A stretch of 64,000 nucleotides of DNA from assembly GCF_016624945.1 (NCBI RefSeq), contig NZ_JACVUI010000007.1, positions 62,001 through 126,000 of the forward strand. Reading direction: 5' to 3'. The stretch comes from Acinetobacter sp. S54. Its GTDB lineage: Bacteria > Pseudomonadota > Gammaproteobacteria > Pseudomonadales > Moraxellaceae. Positions 13,529 to 23,606 of this stretch are shown here, piece by piece (positions within the stretch are counted from its first letter, which is position 1; every line of letters starts with the position of its first letter). The notes beneath the pieces were generated by a model. It was not told the origin of the DNA. It saw nothing but the letters and a program-made list of their open reading frames with translations, and ran no database searches. A program made the translations under genes and the position numbers.

Positions 13529-14166
13529 TGAAAATTGCGGTACTTGTTTCAGGAAATGGCAGTAATTTACAAGCTTTGATTGATGCCCAACTGGGCAAAC
13601 AATTATCAGGGAAAATTATCGGCGTTATTTCCAATAAATCAGATGCGTATGCATTGGAACGAGCTAAAAAAGCGGCGATCGAAACCTGTGTGATTGAGCA
13701 TAAGGCCTATCCCAACCGCGAAGTTTTTGATGATGCGATGCATCAACAACTTCTAGCATGGGATATAGACCTTGTGGTACTCGCGGGCTTTATGCGTATC
13801 TTAAGTGAAAAGTTTGTACGGGCTTGGGAAGGGAAAATGATTAATATTCATCCTTCCCTGTTACCTCTTTATAAAGGCATGCATACCCATCAGCGAGTTT
13901 TAAATACAGGTGATATGTTTCATGGCTGTACGGTTCATTATGTTACAGCAGAACTCGATGCAGGCCCTGCTCTGTTGCAAGGTATACTTAGAGTTAGCCA
14001 GCATGATAACTCCAAGACTTTAGCAAACCGTGTACATGAACTCGAGCATACGATTTATCCGCAAGTAGTAGAATGGATTTGTACACAAACGATTCAATAT
14101 CGAGCAGGTCAGGCCGTGTATAAAGGTCAGCCTCTTTTAAAGCCAGTACAGTTTTGTCAGATTTAA
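13525..14166 (+). CDS. purN: Phosphoribosylglycinamide formyltransferase
   Basis: 213 residues. It transfers a formyl group from 10-formyl-THF to GAR in purine synthesis. The N-terminal [14 protein letters not shown] and the catalytic region [14 protein letters not shown] (Asn-His) followed by H...D in [13 protein letters not shown] are characteristic. Two adjacent ATGs (13525 and 13528) overlap the purM stop; either could be used. The gene ends at a terminator shared with the convergent hydrolase gene. Confidence 0.96.
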   Translation: MMKIAVLVSGNGSNLQALIDAQLGKQLSGKIIGVISNKSDAYALERAKKAAIETCVIEHKAYPNREVFDDAMHQQLLAWDIDLVVLAGFMRILSEKFVRAWEGKMINIHPSLLPLYKGMHTHQRVLNTGDMFHGCTVHYVTAELDAGPALLQGILRVSQHDNSKTLANRVHELEHTIYPQVVEWICTQTIQYRAGQAVYKGQPLLKPVQFCQI

Positions 14167-14186
14167 GCAGACTAAATTCTGGTTAG

Positions 14187-14214
14187 AAAAAGCGCGTTAA
14201 TTACGCGCTTTTTT
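14187..14214. terminator. Bidirectional terminator purN / alpha-beta hydrolase
   Basis: Stem AGCGCGT/ACGCGCT, flanked by A5 and T6, lies across the stop codon of the convergent hydrolase gene (stop at 14201-14203). That gene's last codons are therefore part of the hairpin. Confidence 0.85.
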
Positions 14215-15028
14215 GTTGAGCTTGTGCTGCAATCAGTTTTTTGATCTGATCCGAAGTCGATAATGGATGCTCCAATGGGAACATATGTCCACCACTGACT
14301 ACAGTATAAGGAATGCCTAAAGTTTTTCTGGCTTTTTGTGGAAAACCACGCTCTAGAAAGTTACTGGTTTCTCCAACCACCAAATGTACAGGTACATGGG
14401 GAGCATGCCGTGGAGTTAACCACCACCAAGATGGATTTTGACGAAAGATTTCGACTTCATCTGCTTTAGGAATCGTAAGAGTTACGCCACCACGTGCAGG
14501 ATCTGAACTGAGCCCATAATCGATATAGGCCTGAAAACAATCTGCGTCAAAATGCTGATAAAAGCCTTTTGGTCGTAATAGTTCAGCTGCTTGTTCTTTA
14601 GATGCCCAATGATCTCGTCGACGCGCAGACAAACCCGCGGGTGTCATTTTATCTACATACTTCGGACTGACCAATTTTGCCAGATGAAAAGCAAATGAAT
14701 ATTTGCCCAAAATCAACGGCGGATCCAACATAATTACTTGCGAGAAGAGCTCAGGACGTTGATAAGATGCCATTAACGTCAAAACTGAGCCAAGAGAATG
14801 TCCCAAACCAATTACTTTGCGTCCCTGAGCCTGTTGCACAATGCTGTCGACGATTTGATCTACTAAATTTGGCCAGTGATTGGTAATCGGATAACGTTTA
14901 TCCGGCCCAATCAGAGGCACATAAATGATGTCATAATCATCTTTGAGTGCATCAAAGAGTTTTTGATAGACTTTAGAAGGCACGCCGTTGGCGTGCGCAA
15001 AGTGGATTAATGGTTTATCAGATATCAT
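14201..15028 (-). CDS. Alpha/beta hydrolase
   Basis: 275 residues of an alpha/beta-hydrolase fold. The nucleophile elbow GLGHSLGS (Ser at about residue 78) follows an HFAHANGVPS oxyanion-type segment near the N-terminus. A late Asp-region and a His in SGGHMFPLEHP complete a likely triad. No signal peptide, so cytoplasmic. It is 14 bp downstream of the sppA stop and probably co-transcribed with it. Substrate not deducible; lipase/esterase-like activity is the reasonable guess. Confidence 0.82.
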   Translation of the reverse strand: MISDKPLIHFAHANGVPSKVYQKLFDALKDDYDIIYVPLIGPDKRYPITNHWPNLVDQIVDSIVQQAQGRKVIGLGHSLGSVLTLMASYQRPELFSQVIMLDPPLILGKYSFAFHLAKLVSPKYVDKMTPAGLSARRRDHWASKEQAAELLRPKGFYQHFDADCFQAYIDYGLSSDPARGGVTLTIPKADEVEIFRQNPSWWWLTPRHAPHVPVHLVVGETSNFLERGFPQKARKTLGIPYTVVSGGHMFPLEHPLSTSDQIKKLIAAQAQQKSA

Positions 15029-15042
15029 AGTTACGAACTCAA

Positions 15043-16059
15043 TTACTTGAATTGCGCCTGTTGTTCCGTCTGCAATTGCTGAGAAATCGACTGGCTAATT
15101 CCCTGACCTATTTGTGAACCCATACGCCCAACCAAAGACTCAAATGGACTGCGTTCAATCGTATAGTTTACTTTAGTATCAAGTTTTAGCTCGCGCATCA
15201 AACTATCAATGTTACCTGTACGGTCAGCAACACCTAACTTAATCGCTTGTTCACCTGTCCAGAATAAACCTGAGAAAATTGCAGGATCATCTGATTGCAG
15301 ACGTTTACCACGACCTTGTTTTACCGCATCAATAAAATGCTGATGTACATTATCCAATAAAGCCTGAATATGTTCACGTTGCTGAGGATTGATTGGTTTG
15401 GTCATGCTAAGAATATCTTTATTAGAACCAGACGTCATGGTACGGTCTTCAATCCCCAGTTTTTGAGCAAGTCCGTTAATACCATAATTTGGCATAATGA
15501 CCCCAATGGAACCCACTAGACTTGATGGATTCACAATAATTTCATCTGCCGCAGAAGCAATATAATAAGCACCCGACGCTCCCATATCGCCAATCACAGC
15601 ATAAACTTTTTTATCTGTATGCTGCTGTTTTAAATAGCGAATTTGTTGCCAAATTTCATCTGATTGAACAGGCGAACCACCAGGCGAGTTAATATTTAAA
15701 ACAACTGCTTTACTTGATTTTGCATCAAATGCTCGCTTTAAAGCTTTATTAGTATCTTCACTATTGACCGATTGATTACCAGAATCAATGGTGCCAATAA
15801 TATTGACAATCGCCAGATGTGCAGTTGAAGTTGAGCTTGTAGTATTGGTATCTACAGTTGAACAGCCACGCCCTAAAAGAATAAAGATAAAAATCAGATA
15901 AGCAAAAGTCAGTAGTTTAAAAAAAATACCCCAGCGTCTGGCACGACGTTGTTCTTCTACAGACGCAAGAACAGCTTTTTCCAAAATTTGCCATTCCTGT
16001 CCAGCCTTATTATTGCTATTCGATGGTTCATTTTGTGGTTTTGGTGGCCAATCGGACAT
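15043..16059 (-). CDS. sppA: Signal peptide peptidase SppA, short form (S49 family)
   Basis: About 338 residues from the ATG of MSDWPP; a TTG three codons earlier is less likely. A cytoplasmic basic segment precedes one membrane anchor (about 47-65), followed by an S49 serine-lysine protease domain. The nucleophile serine is in GDMGASGAYYIAS and the general-base lysine lies further on, in the GSNKD region. The protein degrades cleaved signal peptides at the inner membrane in known systems. Length fits the 36-kDa type, not the 67-kDa E. coli form. Confidence 0.9.
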   Translation of the reverse strand: MSDWPPKPQNEPSNSNNKAGQEWQILEKAVLASVEEQRRARRWGIFFKLLTFAYLIFIFILLGRGCSTVDTNTTSSTSTAHLAIVNIIGTIDSGNQSVNSEDTNKALKRAFDAKSSKAVVLNINSPGGSPVQSDEIWQQIRYLKQQHTDKKVYAVIGDMGASGAYYIASAADEIIVNPSSLVGSIGVIMPNYGINGLAQKLGIEDRTMTSGSNKDILSMTKPINPQQREHIQALLDNVHQHFIDAVKQGRGKRLQSDDPAIFSGLFWTGEQAIKLGVADRTGNIDSLMRELKLDTKVNYTIERSPFESLVGRMGSQIGQGISQSISQQLQTEQQAQFK

Positions 16060-16195
16060 AAAAAACAACCCAAAAAGTTAAAATCTCTGCCATTATATAC
16101 ACTGAATCGGTAAAAACTATTTAATCGGTATAATTTAACTTATAATATTTTTTGCCTGATGCTTCCTTTCTTACTTTTTTACATCTTTTTTAATA

Positions 16196-17170
16196 ATGAC
16201 CACACCTGATACTCATAGCTTCAATTACCGTCTTTTAAGGTTTGTTAGCCGACAGCCTATTCAGTTCTCACGTTTTATTGCGCGTATGCTCGCAGGCTTA
16301 GTCAACTCTTTAAAAATTAGCAAAACATCCAAAACGATCCAGTTAAACTTACAAATTACCTTGCCCTATTTAACTGAAGATGAACGCCACCAGATCACAC
16401 AACAAGCTATTCGCAATGAACTTACTTCTTATTTTGAGTTCTTTAGTGTCTGGGGTGCATCTAATCAAAAGAATATCTCACGTATTCAAAATATTACCGG
16501 TGAACATTATTTTCATGAAGCTTTAGCCGAAAATAAAGGACTGGTTCTAATTGTTCCACATTTTGGTACATGGGAAGTTATGAATGCCTGGTGCGCTCAG
16601 TTTACCGCCATGACCATTTTGTATAAACCCGTTAAAAATGCAGATGCGGATGCTTTCGTACGTGCAGCACGTAGCCGAGAACAAGCTAATCTGGTTCCTA
16701 CAGATGAAAGTGGCGTACGCCAGATTTTTAAAGCCCTTAAAAAAGGTGGAACCACCGTCATTTTACCTGATCACTCACCGCACGTTGGGGGTGAAATGGT
16801 CAATTATTTTGGCATTCCGTTAGCTTCAAGTAATCTAAGTTCGAAACTGATTCAGAAAACCAAAGCCAAAGCTTTACTTCTGTATGCAATACGCAATGAA
16901 AGCGATGGCTTTGATATGTTTATTGAGCCAATGGATCCTGCTATTTATGAAGGCTCTGATGTGCATGGAACCTTGGTCATCCATCATGCTATTGAAAATC
17001 TGATTCGTAGATATCCTCAGCATTATCACTGGAGTTATAAACGTTTTAAAGCGAATCCCGAACTGGATAATGTGTATAAACTTGATGAAAAAACTGCCTT
17101 AGAAAAGGTGGAACAGGTGCGTGAACAAGCCCAAAAACTCATTATGGTTCATCCCGATTCAACCACTTAA
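16196..17170 (+). CDS. LpxL/HtrB-family lysophospholipid/lipid A acyltransferase
   Basis: 324 residues. The HFGTWE motif at about residues 122-127 matches the catalytic H-x4-D/E of the LpxL/LpxM family. A later ILPDHSP and FGIPLASS region is also typical of these inner-membrane acyltransferases, which add secondary acyl chains to lipid A or related lipids. The N-terminus is basic and only moderately hydrophobic. It is divergent from sppA and its last 29 bp overlap the end of comEC on the other strand. Which acyl position it serves is not known. Confidence 0.8.
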   Translation: MTTPDTHSFNYRLLRFVSRQPIQFSRFIARMLAGLVNSLKISKTSKTIQLNLQITLPYLTEDERHQITQQAIRNELTSYFEFFSVWGASNQKNISRIQNITGEHYFHEALAENKGLVLIVPHFGTWEVMNAWCAQFTAMTILYKPVKNADADAFVRAARSREQANLVPTDESGVRQIFKALKKGGTTVILPDHSPHVGGEMVNYFGIPLASSNLSSKLIQKTKAKALLLYAIRNESDGFDMFIEPMDPAIYEGSDVHGTLVIHHAIENLIRRYPQHYHWSYKRFKANPELDNVYKLDEKTALEKVEQVREQAQKLIMVHPDSTT

Positions 17171-19580
17171 ATATTTTTCGATATTGTTCAACTTGCACTT
17201 GATTATTCTGAACACGAAATGTAATGGTTCCCGACGCTATCGTGGTATAAAGTGGAATATTTAAAGCATCTAATCGTGATAACGTTTGCGTACTCGGATG
17301 CCCATAACGGTTACTATAACCCACTGAAGCGACTGTAAGTTGTGGTTGATAGTGCCTTAAAAAATCATAAGATGAACTATGTTTACTGCCATGATGCCCC
17401 AAAACTAAAACATCAACTTTTAAATCAGGATATTTTTGCAAAATTTGATATTCAGTCTCCCATCCAGCATCGCCCATAATTAAAAATCGACGTAAACCCT
17501 TTGCCTTTAACAATTCAAGATAAACGACACAAGAATGTTCATTGCGGTTAGACTGAACCAACTGATCATCGATCGGTTCAGGAGACAAAATGTGCAAACG
17601 GATATCTGGGGTTTGCCATGTTTGGCCTGTATAACATTTAGAAAAAGACATCGAATTTTGCTGTGGCAGCGTTTCATTTGCCATGAAGTGAGTTACTTTG
17701 ACTTGCTTCAAAATTGCCTCTAATGCCCCACTATGATCTTGATCTAAATGAGAAAGTAAAATACGATCAAGTTGAGCAACGCCTTGTTGCTTCAAGTAAG
17801 GCACTACGACATTTTGACCGATACTAAATTTAGTTTCATCATAGTAACCCCCTGTATCAATTAGAAGGCGTTGTGATGAATCTTGTATAAAAATGGACTG
17901 TCCCTGACCGACATCAATCACTGAAATTTGAGTATCACGTTTCACCCACGTCAGTAGAAATATTGGACAAATACATAACAGTGCCCATGACTTAGGAATA
18001 CTTCCTTTAGGTAAAAATAACATCAAAATACCTAAACCAATACTCAGCAAAATCCAGGGTGTTAAAGCAAATGTATACAATACTGGATTAAAAAGATGGT
18101 CCAACCCATTTAAAATAAAAAATAAAATGCCAATCAATAGATCATTAATCTGAAAAAGTAGATGCCCGATTGTTGGAATTATTAACCAGACGCAAGCCGC
18201 AATAATGCCCAATGGTACAATTACCCCTCCTAGAAGCGGAATAACAATCAGATTAGCGATGGGGGAAATCCAAGAAACCTGCTTAAAAAATATGAGAACT
18301 AAAGGTAATAAGGCAATAAAAATTTTCCATTGAGACTGAATTAATAATTGAATATTCTTCCAGATTTTTTGCATTAAAGTCAGCACTGAAGTGGTAGGAA
18401 AGTGCATGGACTGATAAATATTCAATAAAATAAAACAGGCGCCATAAGACAACCAGAATGCAGCAGATAAAATGCTGAAAGGATCGATCAATAAGCTCAA
18501 ACTTGCAGTATATATTAACAAGCTAAAAGCTCGAATTTCATGTTTAACGAGTAGAAATAAACTTGCAATAATTGTCAGTAATAATGTGCGTAATGCGGGA
18601 ATCTCAAAACCCACAAATGCTGTATAAATAAATACACAACTACAAAATGGTATGATCATCAAAATCTGACGAGGATACTTTAAATACAGTGTTGGCTTAA
18701 GCTTATGAATTACACAACTCATAAGCCATGTAAATAATGCAGCCAAAATCAAAACATGTGGGCCAGATATCGCCAATAAATGTGAAATGCCAAAACGCTG
18801 AAATAAAATTTCAGTATTTTTATCCAGTAAACTCCGATCCCCAGTTAAGAGCGCCAGCATCAATGCTTTATATTTAAAGGGTTGCTGGTGCAGTTGACCC
18901 CGAAAATCCAACCTTAATTGTTCAATATTTAAACAAAACCTTCGCCACAGTGCTTGTTTTTGTTTTAGATGTTGCTGAAATCCTAAACGATAAACGTCTT
19001 GGGTAGAAAGTGATTGAATCTGTTGAACATGAAAGCCTGACATCCAGTTTTGCTGAATAAACCATTTTTCCTGATCAAAGCCTCCTGCATTAGCATAACC
19101 ATGCACAGGCTTAATAATACCTTTCACCTGATAATACTGACCAAGTTCTAAACTATTATTTTTAATGGCGATGCTTTCTAAAAGACGATCATCAATATAG
19201 ACTAGCCACACTACAGAAGGTCTACCTTGAGATAAAATTTCGACAGGCTGTTTGATTCCGTGGTCTGTGCTTTGTCCCATTTCTCGAATATAAATCACTT
19301 CCGACGATGCAGTTGAGGTGATTTCTTTCTGTTTTAAACGCTCAAGTAATGCATAATCTGCATATAAATAACCCAGTAGCCACATTAAAAATGTCGAACT
19401 GATTGTTAAAATTGTTTTAGCACTTATATTTTCACTCCATGTTGCTTTTTTTAGAAAATAAATTCCCCATAACATCAAAACAAATGGAATAAAATAATAG
19501 ATAATGGGAGTCAGGTTTTGAAATGAATATCCCATCATGGCAATGCCAATAATCCATCCCAATAAAATAATTTTTAACAT
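17142..19580 (-). CDS. comEC: DNA internalization protein ComEC/Rec2
   Basis: 812 residues. The N-terminal part has hydrophobic segments and an OB-like soluble region. The central Competence domain spans many membrane helices (about 230-510; LLAISGPHVLIL is a recognisable stretch). A metallo-beta-lactamase-like domain follows (VIDVGQGQSIFI, SHLDQDHSGAL, GHHGSKHSS). ComEC forms the inner-membrane channel for single-stranded DNA in natural transformation. The frame looks intact. It follows lolD after an 82-bp gap with a weak hairpin, and converges with an acyltransferase gene. Confidence 0.93.
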   Translation of the reverse strand: MLKIILLGWIIGIAMMGYSFQNLTPIIYYFIPFVLMLWGIYFLKKATWSENISAKTILTISSTFLMWLLGYLYADYALLERLKQKEITSTASSEVIYIREMGQSTDHGIKQPVEILSQGRPSVVWLVYIDDRLLESIAIKNNSLELGQYYQVKGIIKPVHGYANAGGFDQEKWFIQQNWMSGFHVQQIQSLSTQDVYRLGFQQHLKQKQALWRRFCLNIEQLRLDFRGQLHQQPFKYKALMLALLTGDRSLLDKNTEILFQRFGISHLLAISGPHVLILAALFTWLMSCVIHKLKPTLYLKYPRQILMIIPFCSCVFIYTAFVGFEIPALRTLLLTIIASLFLLVKHEIRAFSLLIYTASLSLLIDPFSILSAAFWLSYGACFILLNIYQSMHFPTTSVLTLMQKIWKNIQLLIQSQWKIFIALLPLVLIFFKQVSWISPIANLIVIPLLGGVIVPLGIIAACVWLIIPTIGHLLFQINDLLIGILFFILNGLDHLFNPVLYTFALTPWILLSIGLGILMLFLPKGSIPKSWALLCICPIFLLTWVKRDTQISVIDVGQGQSIFIQDSSQRLLIDTGGYYDETKFSIGQNVVVPYLKQQGVAQLDRILLSHLDQDHSGALEAILKQVKVTHFMANETLPQQNSMSFSKCYTGQTWQTPDIRLHILSPEPIDDQLVQSNRNEHSCVVYLELLKAKGLRRFLIMGDAGWETEYQILQKYPDLKVDVLVLGHHGSKHSSSYDFLRHYQPQLTVASVGYSNRYGHPSTQTLSRLDALNIPLYTTIASGTITFRVQNNQVQVEQYRKIFKWLNRDEP

Positions 19581-19614
19581 GTAATTTTATATAGTGTCTT
19601 TTTCGGACAAAATT

Positions 19615-19636
19615 AAAGCCCATTTTCATGGGCTTT
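19615..19636 (-). terminator. Hairpin between lolD and comEC
   Basis: A 9-bp stem AAAGCCCAT/ATGGGCTTT with a 4-base loop. The T-run that follows on the minus strand is broken, so termination may be partial and allow some read-through from lolD into comEC. Confidence 0.5.
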
Positions 19637-19662
19637 GGAAAGGATTATTTAAAAAATTTTAA

Positions 19663-20352
19663 TTACTGAATTGAATCGACCCAAAGTCCATCTTGCATAT
19701 GTAAAATAGAATCACCAGATTGAGCCAATTGTTCATCATGAGTCACGATGAGCATCGCCATATCAAACTCTTTTTTCAGATCCATCAGTAACTGAAAAAT
19801 AGTCATGGCAGTTTTACGATCAAGATTTCCTGTTGGTTCATCTGCCAGCATTAAAGCGGGTCGAGTGACTAAAGCACGGGCCAAAGCAACACGCTGCCTT
19901 TCACCTCCAGATAACTCACCTGGCTTATGTTCCAGACGATGTGACAATCCTACACGCTCCAGCAAATATTCGGCACGTTGTTTCACCTCTTTAAAGTTAC
20001 TGCTACTACGTAACATGAGAGGCATTGCCACATTTTCCAGAGCAGTAAATTCAGGTAATAAATGATGGAATTGATAAACAAAACCTAGATATTCATTCCG
20101 TTTGAAGCCACGTTCCGCTTCACCTAAATTATCAAACCGTTGACCGTTTAAAAAAACTTGACCTTGTGTCGGTTGATCCAGTCCGCCCAACACATGCAAT
20201 AACGTACTTTTACCTGAACCACTCGCTCCAACAATCGAAACAAACTCGCCTGCTTTAACTTGTAAAGACAAACCTTTAATAACTTCAACGTTGGATTTAC
20301 CATCAGTAAAGCTTTTATAAATATCTTTGGCTTCCAGAACAATTTTACTCAT
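19663..20352 (-). CDS. lolD: Lipoprotein-releasing ABC transporter ATPase LolD
   Basis: 229 residues. Walker A GASGSGKST, signature LSGGERQR, Walker B LMLADEPTGNLD and the H-loop (VTHDEQ) are all present. It powers release of outer-membrane lipoproteins from the inner membrane. Its start overlaps the end of the LolC/E-type permease gene by 8 bp, so the two are coupled. Confidence 0.95.
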   Translation of the reverse strand: MSKIVLEAKDIYKSFTDGKSNVEVIKGLSLQVKAGEFVSIVGASGSGKSTLLHVLGGLDQPTQGQVFLNGQRFDNLGEAERGFKRNEYLGFVYQFHHLLPEFTALENVAMPLMLRSSSNFKEVKQRAEYLLERVGLSHRLEHKPGELSGGERQRVALARALVTRPALMLADEPTGNLDRKTAMTIFQLLMDLKKEFDMAMLIVTHDEQLAQSGDSILHMQDGLWVDSIQ

Positions 20353-21580
20353 AACGTAAAGCCTCCGCAGGTTGGATTTTTGCAGCGCGTAAAGCGGGGT
20401 AAATTGTCGCTAAGAAGCTTAAGATCAAAGACACAGAAACGATCAAGACCACATCTTGCCATCTTAAATAAGAAGGTAAATAGTTAATAAAATAAGCATC
20501 AAACAAATGCCAGCCAAAGGCTGTATTTAACCAATCAATCACGTTACTAATGCTAGTAGCTAGAATGATTCCCAAAATGGCACCTGCCACTGTTCCAATC
20601 ACGCCAATCACCGTACCCTGTACCATAAAAATTTTGGTAATGGTTGCTGGTGAAGCGCCTAATGTTCTCAATATCGCAATGTCTGATTTTTTATCAGTCA
20701 CCACCATCACTAACGATGACACAATATTAAATGCAGCGACCAACACAATCAGAAATAACAACAAGCTGACCATGGCTTTTTCCATCTGGATCGCGCTGAA
20801 TAAATTACCATGGGTATAGGTCCAGTCAGATGCATAAAAGTTTGGTGGAAGGGTTTTTACAATATCATTTGCCACCTGAGGTGCCTGAAAGATATTGTCT
20901 AATTTAAGTCGAATACCTTGTGCGCCATCTGGCAAACGTAATAAAGTTGAAGCATCATTCAGGGCGATATAACCCATCATAGAATCAACTTCTGCTCCAA
21001 TACTAAAAATCCCAACAATTTTAAAACGCTTAAAGCGTGGAACTACGCCCGCTGGCGATGGCGTTGCCTCTGGCAGAACCAAAGTGACATTATCATTGAG
21101 TCCAAGCCCTAATGCATCTGCCATTTGTTTGCCCAGCACAATGCCAAACTCACCTTTTTGTAAGCTATTAATATTTCCTTCAACCATATGGTTTTGAATA
21201 ATTGAAACTTTCGGCTCATATTTGGGGTCGATCCCAGTCACCATAATTCCTGCGACCTGACCATGAGCAGTAAGCATCCCCTGCAATTGAGTAAAAGGCG
21301 CAACACCAGTAACATGTGGATGCCCTTCAATTTTTTTTGCAAGTTCTGGCCAATCTGTTAAAATTTGTGTTGAAGAAACAGTAGCTTGAGGTATCATGCC
21401 TAAGACACGGTTTTTCAACTCACGGTCAAAACCATTCATGACCGATAGCACGGTAATGAGTACGGCAACACCTAAGGTGAGACCAATCATGGAAACCAAT
21501 GCAATAAAAGAAATAAAGTGATTACTGCGCCTTGCGCGAGTATATCTCAACCCGATATATAACGAGATTGGTTTAAACAT
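20345..21580 (-). CDS. lolC: Lipoprotein-releasing permease LolC/LolE family
   Basis: 411 residues with the Lol layout: N-terminal cytoplasmic RYTRARRSNHFISFIA segment, one membrane helix, a large periplasmic MacB-like domain (about 50-260), then three C-terminal helices of the FtsX fold. It extracts lipoproteins and hands them to LolA. Only one such permease gene adjoins lolD, whereas E. coli has lolC and lolE flanking it. A single LolF-type subunit acting as a homodimer with LolD is therefore plausible. The C/E/F label is not settled by sequence reading. Confidence 0.9.
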   Translation of the reverse strand: MFKPISLYIGLRYTRARRSNHFISFIALVSMIGLTLGVAVLITVLSVMNGFDRELKNRVLGMIPQATVSSTQILTDWPELAKKIEGHPHVTGVAPFTQLQGMLTAHGQVAGIMVTGIDPKYEPKVSIIQNHMVEGNINSLQKGEFGIVLGKQMADALGLGLNDNVTLVLPEATPSPAGVVPRFKRFKIVGIFSIGAEVDSMMGYIALNDASTLLRLPDGAQGIRLKLDNIFQAPQVANDIVKTLPPNFYASDWTYTHGNLFSAIQMEKAMVSLLLFLIVLVAAFNIVSSLVMVVTDKKSDIAILRTLGASPATITKIFMVQGTVIGVIGTVAGAILGIILATSISNVIDWLNTAFGWHLFDAYFINYLPSYLRWQDVVLIVSVSLILSFLATIYPALRAAKIQPAEALRYE

Positions 21581-21606
21581 ACCATCTAATCCGAGGTAAT
21601 TTCATT

Positions 21607-22179
21607 ATGGAAAGTTCACAGCATTCGAGTGGTACAACTGAACGCCGTGTCATGTCTCGCATAGATGCTGCGTTAAGAATCAACTATCAGGTTATTTCCG
21701 ATGCGGTTGCACTTAACGATCCTTACGATCCAAGTTTTGTATTGCCGCGCTATTTTCTACTACTTGCTGAATTAGATCAAATTGATCATGCATTTAGCTA
21801 CGAATTAGAACAATTAAATCAAAAAGATCAACAAATTGCTCGTATCTTATCCCTATTCAACCAAAAGTTGAATTTAATTACGGGTTCTCTTTACGACTCT
21901 ATCGTTCAATCCATATTGCCAAGCACCGAACAGGTGAATGTGTCTGAAACAGGACTCAGTTTTTATACCTCGGAACCTTTAAAGCAAGGGTCCTATATTC
22001 ATATTACCTTGAGCCACCCAGATAATTATTTTCATATCGCCGTTACTGCCCAAGTGGTTTATAGCCACGCAGAAGAGGATAATAGATTTAGAACGGGGGT
22101 TTATTTTATCACCTTACATCCGCATGATCGGGTTAAACTCGCAGAATCTATCTCCGAACAAATATCGGATAACGATTAG
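21607..22179 (+). CDS. PilZ-domain protein
   Basis: 190 residues. An N-terminal RVMSR (RxxxR pattern) precedes an alpha-helical region. A C-terminal beta-barrel region (about 115-185) contains NVSETGLSF, matching the D/NxSxxG motif of cyclic-di-GMP-binding PilZ domains. The RxxxR lies unusually far from the barrel, with about 100 residues between, so c-di-GMP binding is likely but not certain. Divergent from the lol operon. Role, possibly in pilus or surface behaviour, is unknown. Confidence 0.75.
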   Translation: MESSQHSSGTTERRVMSRIDAALRINYQVISDAVALNDPYDPSFVLPRYFLLLAELDQIDHAFSYELEQLNQKDQQIARILSLFNQKLNLITGSLYDSIVQSILPSTEQVNVSETGLSFYTSEPLKQGSYIHITLSHPDNYFHIAVTAQVVYSHAEEDNRFRTGVYFITLHPHDRVKLAESISEQISDND

Positions 22180-22208
22180 ATCTATAAACGCTATTATCCG
22201 ATTTGAGA

Positions 22209-23129
22209 TTAATGTTCAGAATGTTGGTGCTTTAAATGGGACTGCAATCGACGACTGGCCTGTAGGTCTTTGTAAAAATATAAAAAAAGGCCTGTAAGAA
22301 TAATCACGGTTCCCACTACTCCCAGAATTGAAAGCTTTTCATGATTAATCAAAACACCAATAAACATGGCCAATAAAGGTGTCATAACATTGGTCAAGGA
22401 CAATGTAGTGGCTTTGATACTACGCACCAGTTTAAAATAGCAAAACATTGCAATTAAAGACGCCATAATCACGGTATACATCAAGGCGAATAATGATTTT
22501 GCTTCTGGTAAATGCGTAGGTGCATATTGCCAGATCCACGGCATTAAACAGATGGCCCCCAGAGCAGAGACCAAAATTGATCCTGTTGCCTGTGCCATAG
22601 GCTCCACCTCAGCATTAACTTTTTTGACCCAAAAGATAGATAAACAGTACATGAACACACTGATCAGCATCAAAGCAATACCAATAGGATGAATATTTTG
22701 AGTTGATCCACCAAAACAAATCAGGGCCAGTCCACAAATCGCCACAAACATTCCGAGCCACTGTAATCTATTTAAATGCTGACCAAGAGCAAAATGTGCC
22801 ATAAGTCCTGCAATAATCGGAGCTAGCCCGAACATAAGTGCAAGAATTCCTGAACTTAAATATTGTGTCGCAATATAGGTAAAAATTTGAGAGCCGATTA
22901 GACTAAATGAACCCGCGACGTAGCTATGCAAGGCTATTTTATCTAGAGGAAATTTAACTTTCAGTAATAATAACAAGAGCGCTGCAATCGGCAAGGCAAT
23001 AAAAAAACGTAATGCCATCGCCCAAAGAATATAAATGTCAGATACGCTCCAAACGATTGCAAGCGGTGTGGTCGCCCAGATAAACACCAGCACAACATAG
23101 GTTATGACAATGTTATTTTTAGATTGCAT
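22209..23129 (-). CDS. EamA/DMT-superfamily transporter
   Basis: 306 residues, about ten hydrophobic segments in two EamA repeats. The second half carries the usual LTNVMTPLLAMFIG segment before the last two helices. The tail is rich in His, Gln and Ser. It begins 9 bp after the yaiI-family gene, and both are likely on one transcript. Substrate unknown. Confidence 0.85.
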   Translation of the reverse strand: MQSKNNIVITYVVLVFIWATTPLAIVWSVSDIYILWAMALRFFIALPIAALLLLLLKVKFPLDKIALHSYVAGSFSLIGSQIFTYIATQYLSSGILALMFGLAPIIAGLMAHFALGQHLNRLQWLGMFVAICGLALICFGGSTQNIHPIGIALMLISVFMYCLSIFWVKKVNAEVEPMAQATGSILVSALGAICLMPWIWQYAPTHLPEAKSLFALMYTVIMASLIAMFCYFKLVRSIKATTLSLTNVMTPLLAMFIGVLINHEKLSILGVVGTVIILTGLFLYFYKDLQASRRLQSHLKHQHSEH

Positions 23130-23138
23130 CTTGGGTTC

Positions 23139-23606
23139 TCATGCAGTTTTACGTTTTTGCTTTAAAATTGTTTGATCCAAAGCGCTGGAAAATTCTCGCT
23201 TGTCACGCTCAGAAATAGGGGGCGGCCCGCCCGTTTGCACCCCAGCGCCCCGTAAGGTATCCATAAAATCACGAAGATGTAAACGCGCTTTAACATTAGC
23301 TGTAGTATAGATTTCCCCACGGGGATGAATCGCGATACCACCTTTTTCAATGACCTGCGCTGCAAGTGGAATATCTTGCGTAATGACAATGTCATGTTCC
23401 TGCATACGGTCTACAATTTCTTTATCCGCCTGATCTGCACCGCTCATCACCTGAATCGATTTGATTCTGACCGATGGCGTGATCCCGACATTCTGATTGG
23501 CGACGAACGTCACTTCGAGTTGATAACGATCAGATGCACGTAAAATCACTTCCCGCAAAATTTTAGGTAATGCATCTGCATCCACCCAGAGCTTGAATGG
23601 TAACAA
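23139..23606 (-). CDS. yaiI: UPF0178 / YaiI-family protein
   Basis: 155 residues. [16 protein letters not shown] at the N-terminus and the later [11 protein letters not shown] and ITQDIPLAA are hallmark stretches of the YaiI/YqxD (UPF0178) family, which has a PIN-like nuclease fold; biochemical role unproven. No in-frame ATG exists between the upstream stop and this region. The start appears to be TTG at 23606, with AAGAG nine bases upstream. Ends with a [14 protein letters not shown] region and a basic tail. Confidence 0.88.
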   Translation of the reverse strand: MLPFKLWVDADALPKILREVILRASDRYQLEVTFVANQNVGITPSVRIKSIQVMSGADQADKEIVDRMQEHDIVITQDIPLAAQVIEKGGIAIHPRGEIYTTANVKARLHLRDFMDTLRGAGVQTGGPPPISERDKREFSSALDQTILKQKRKTA

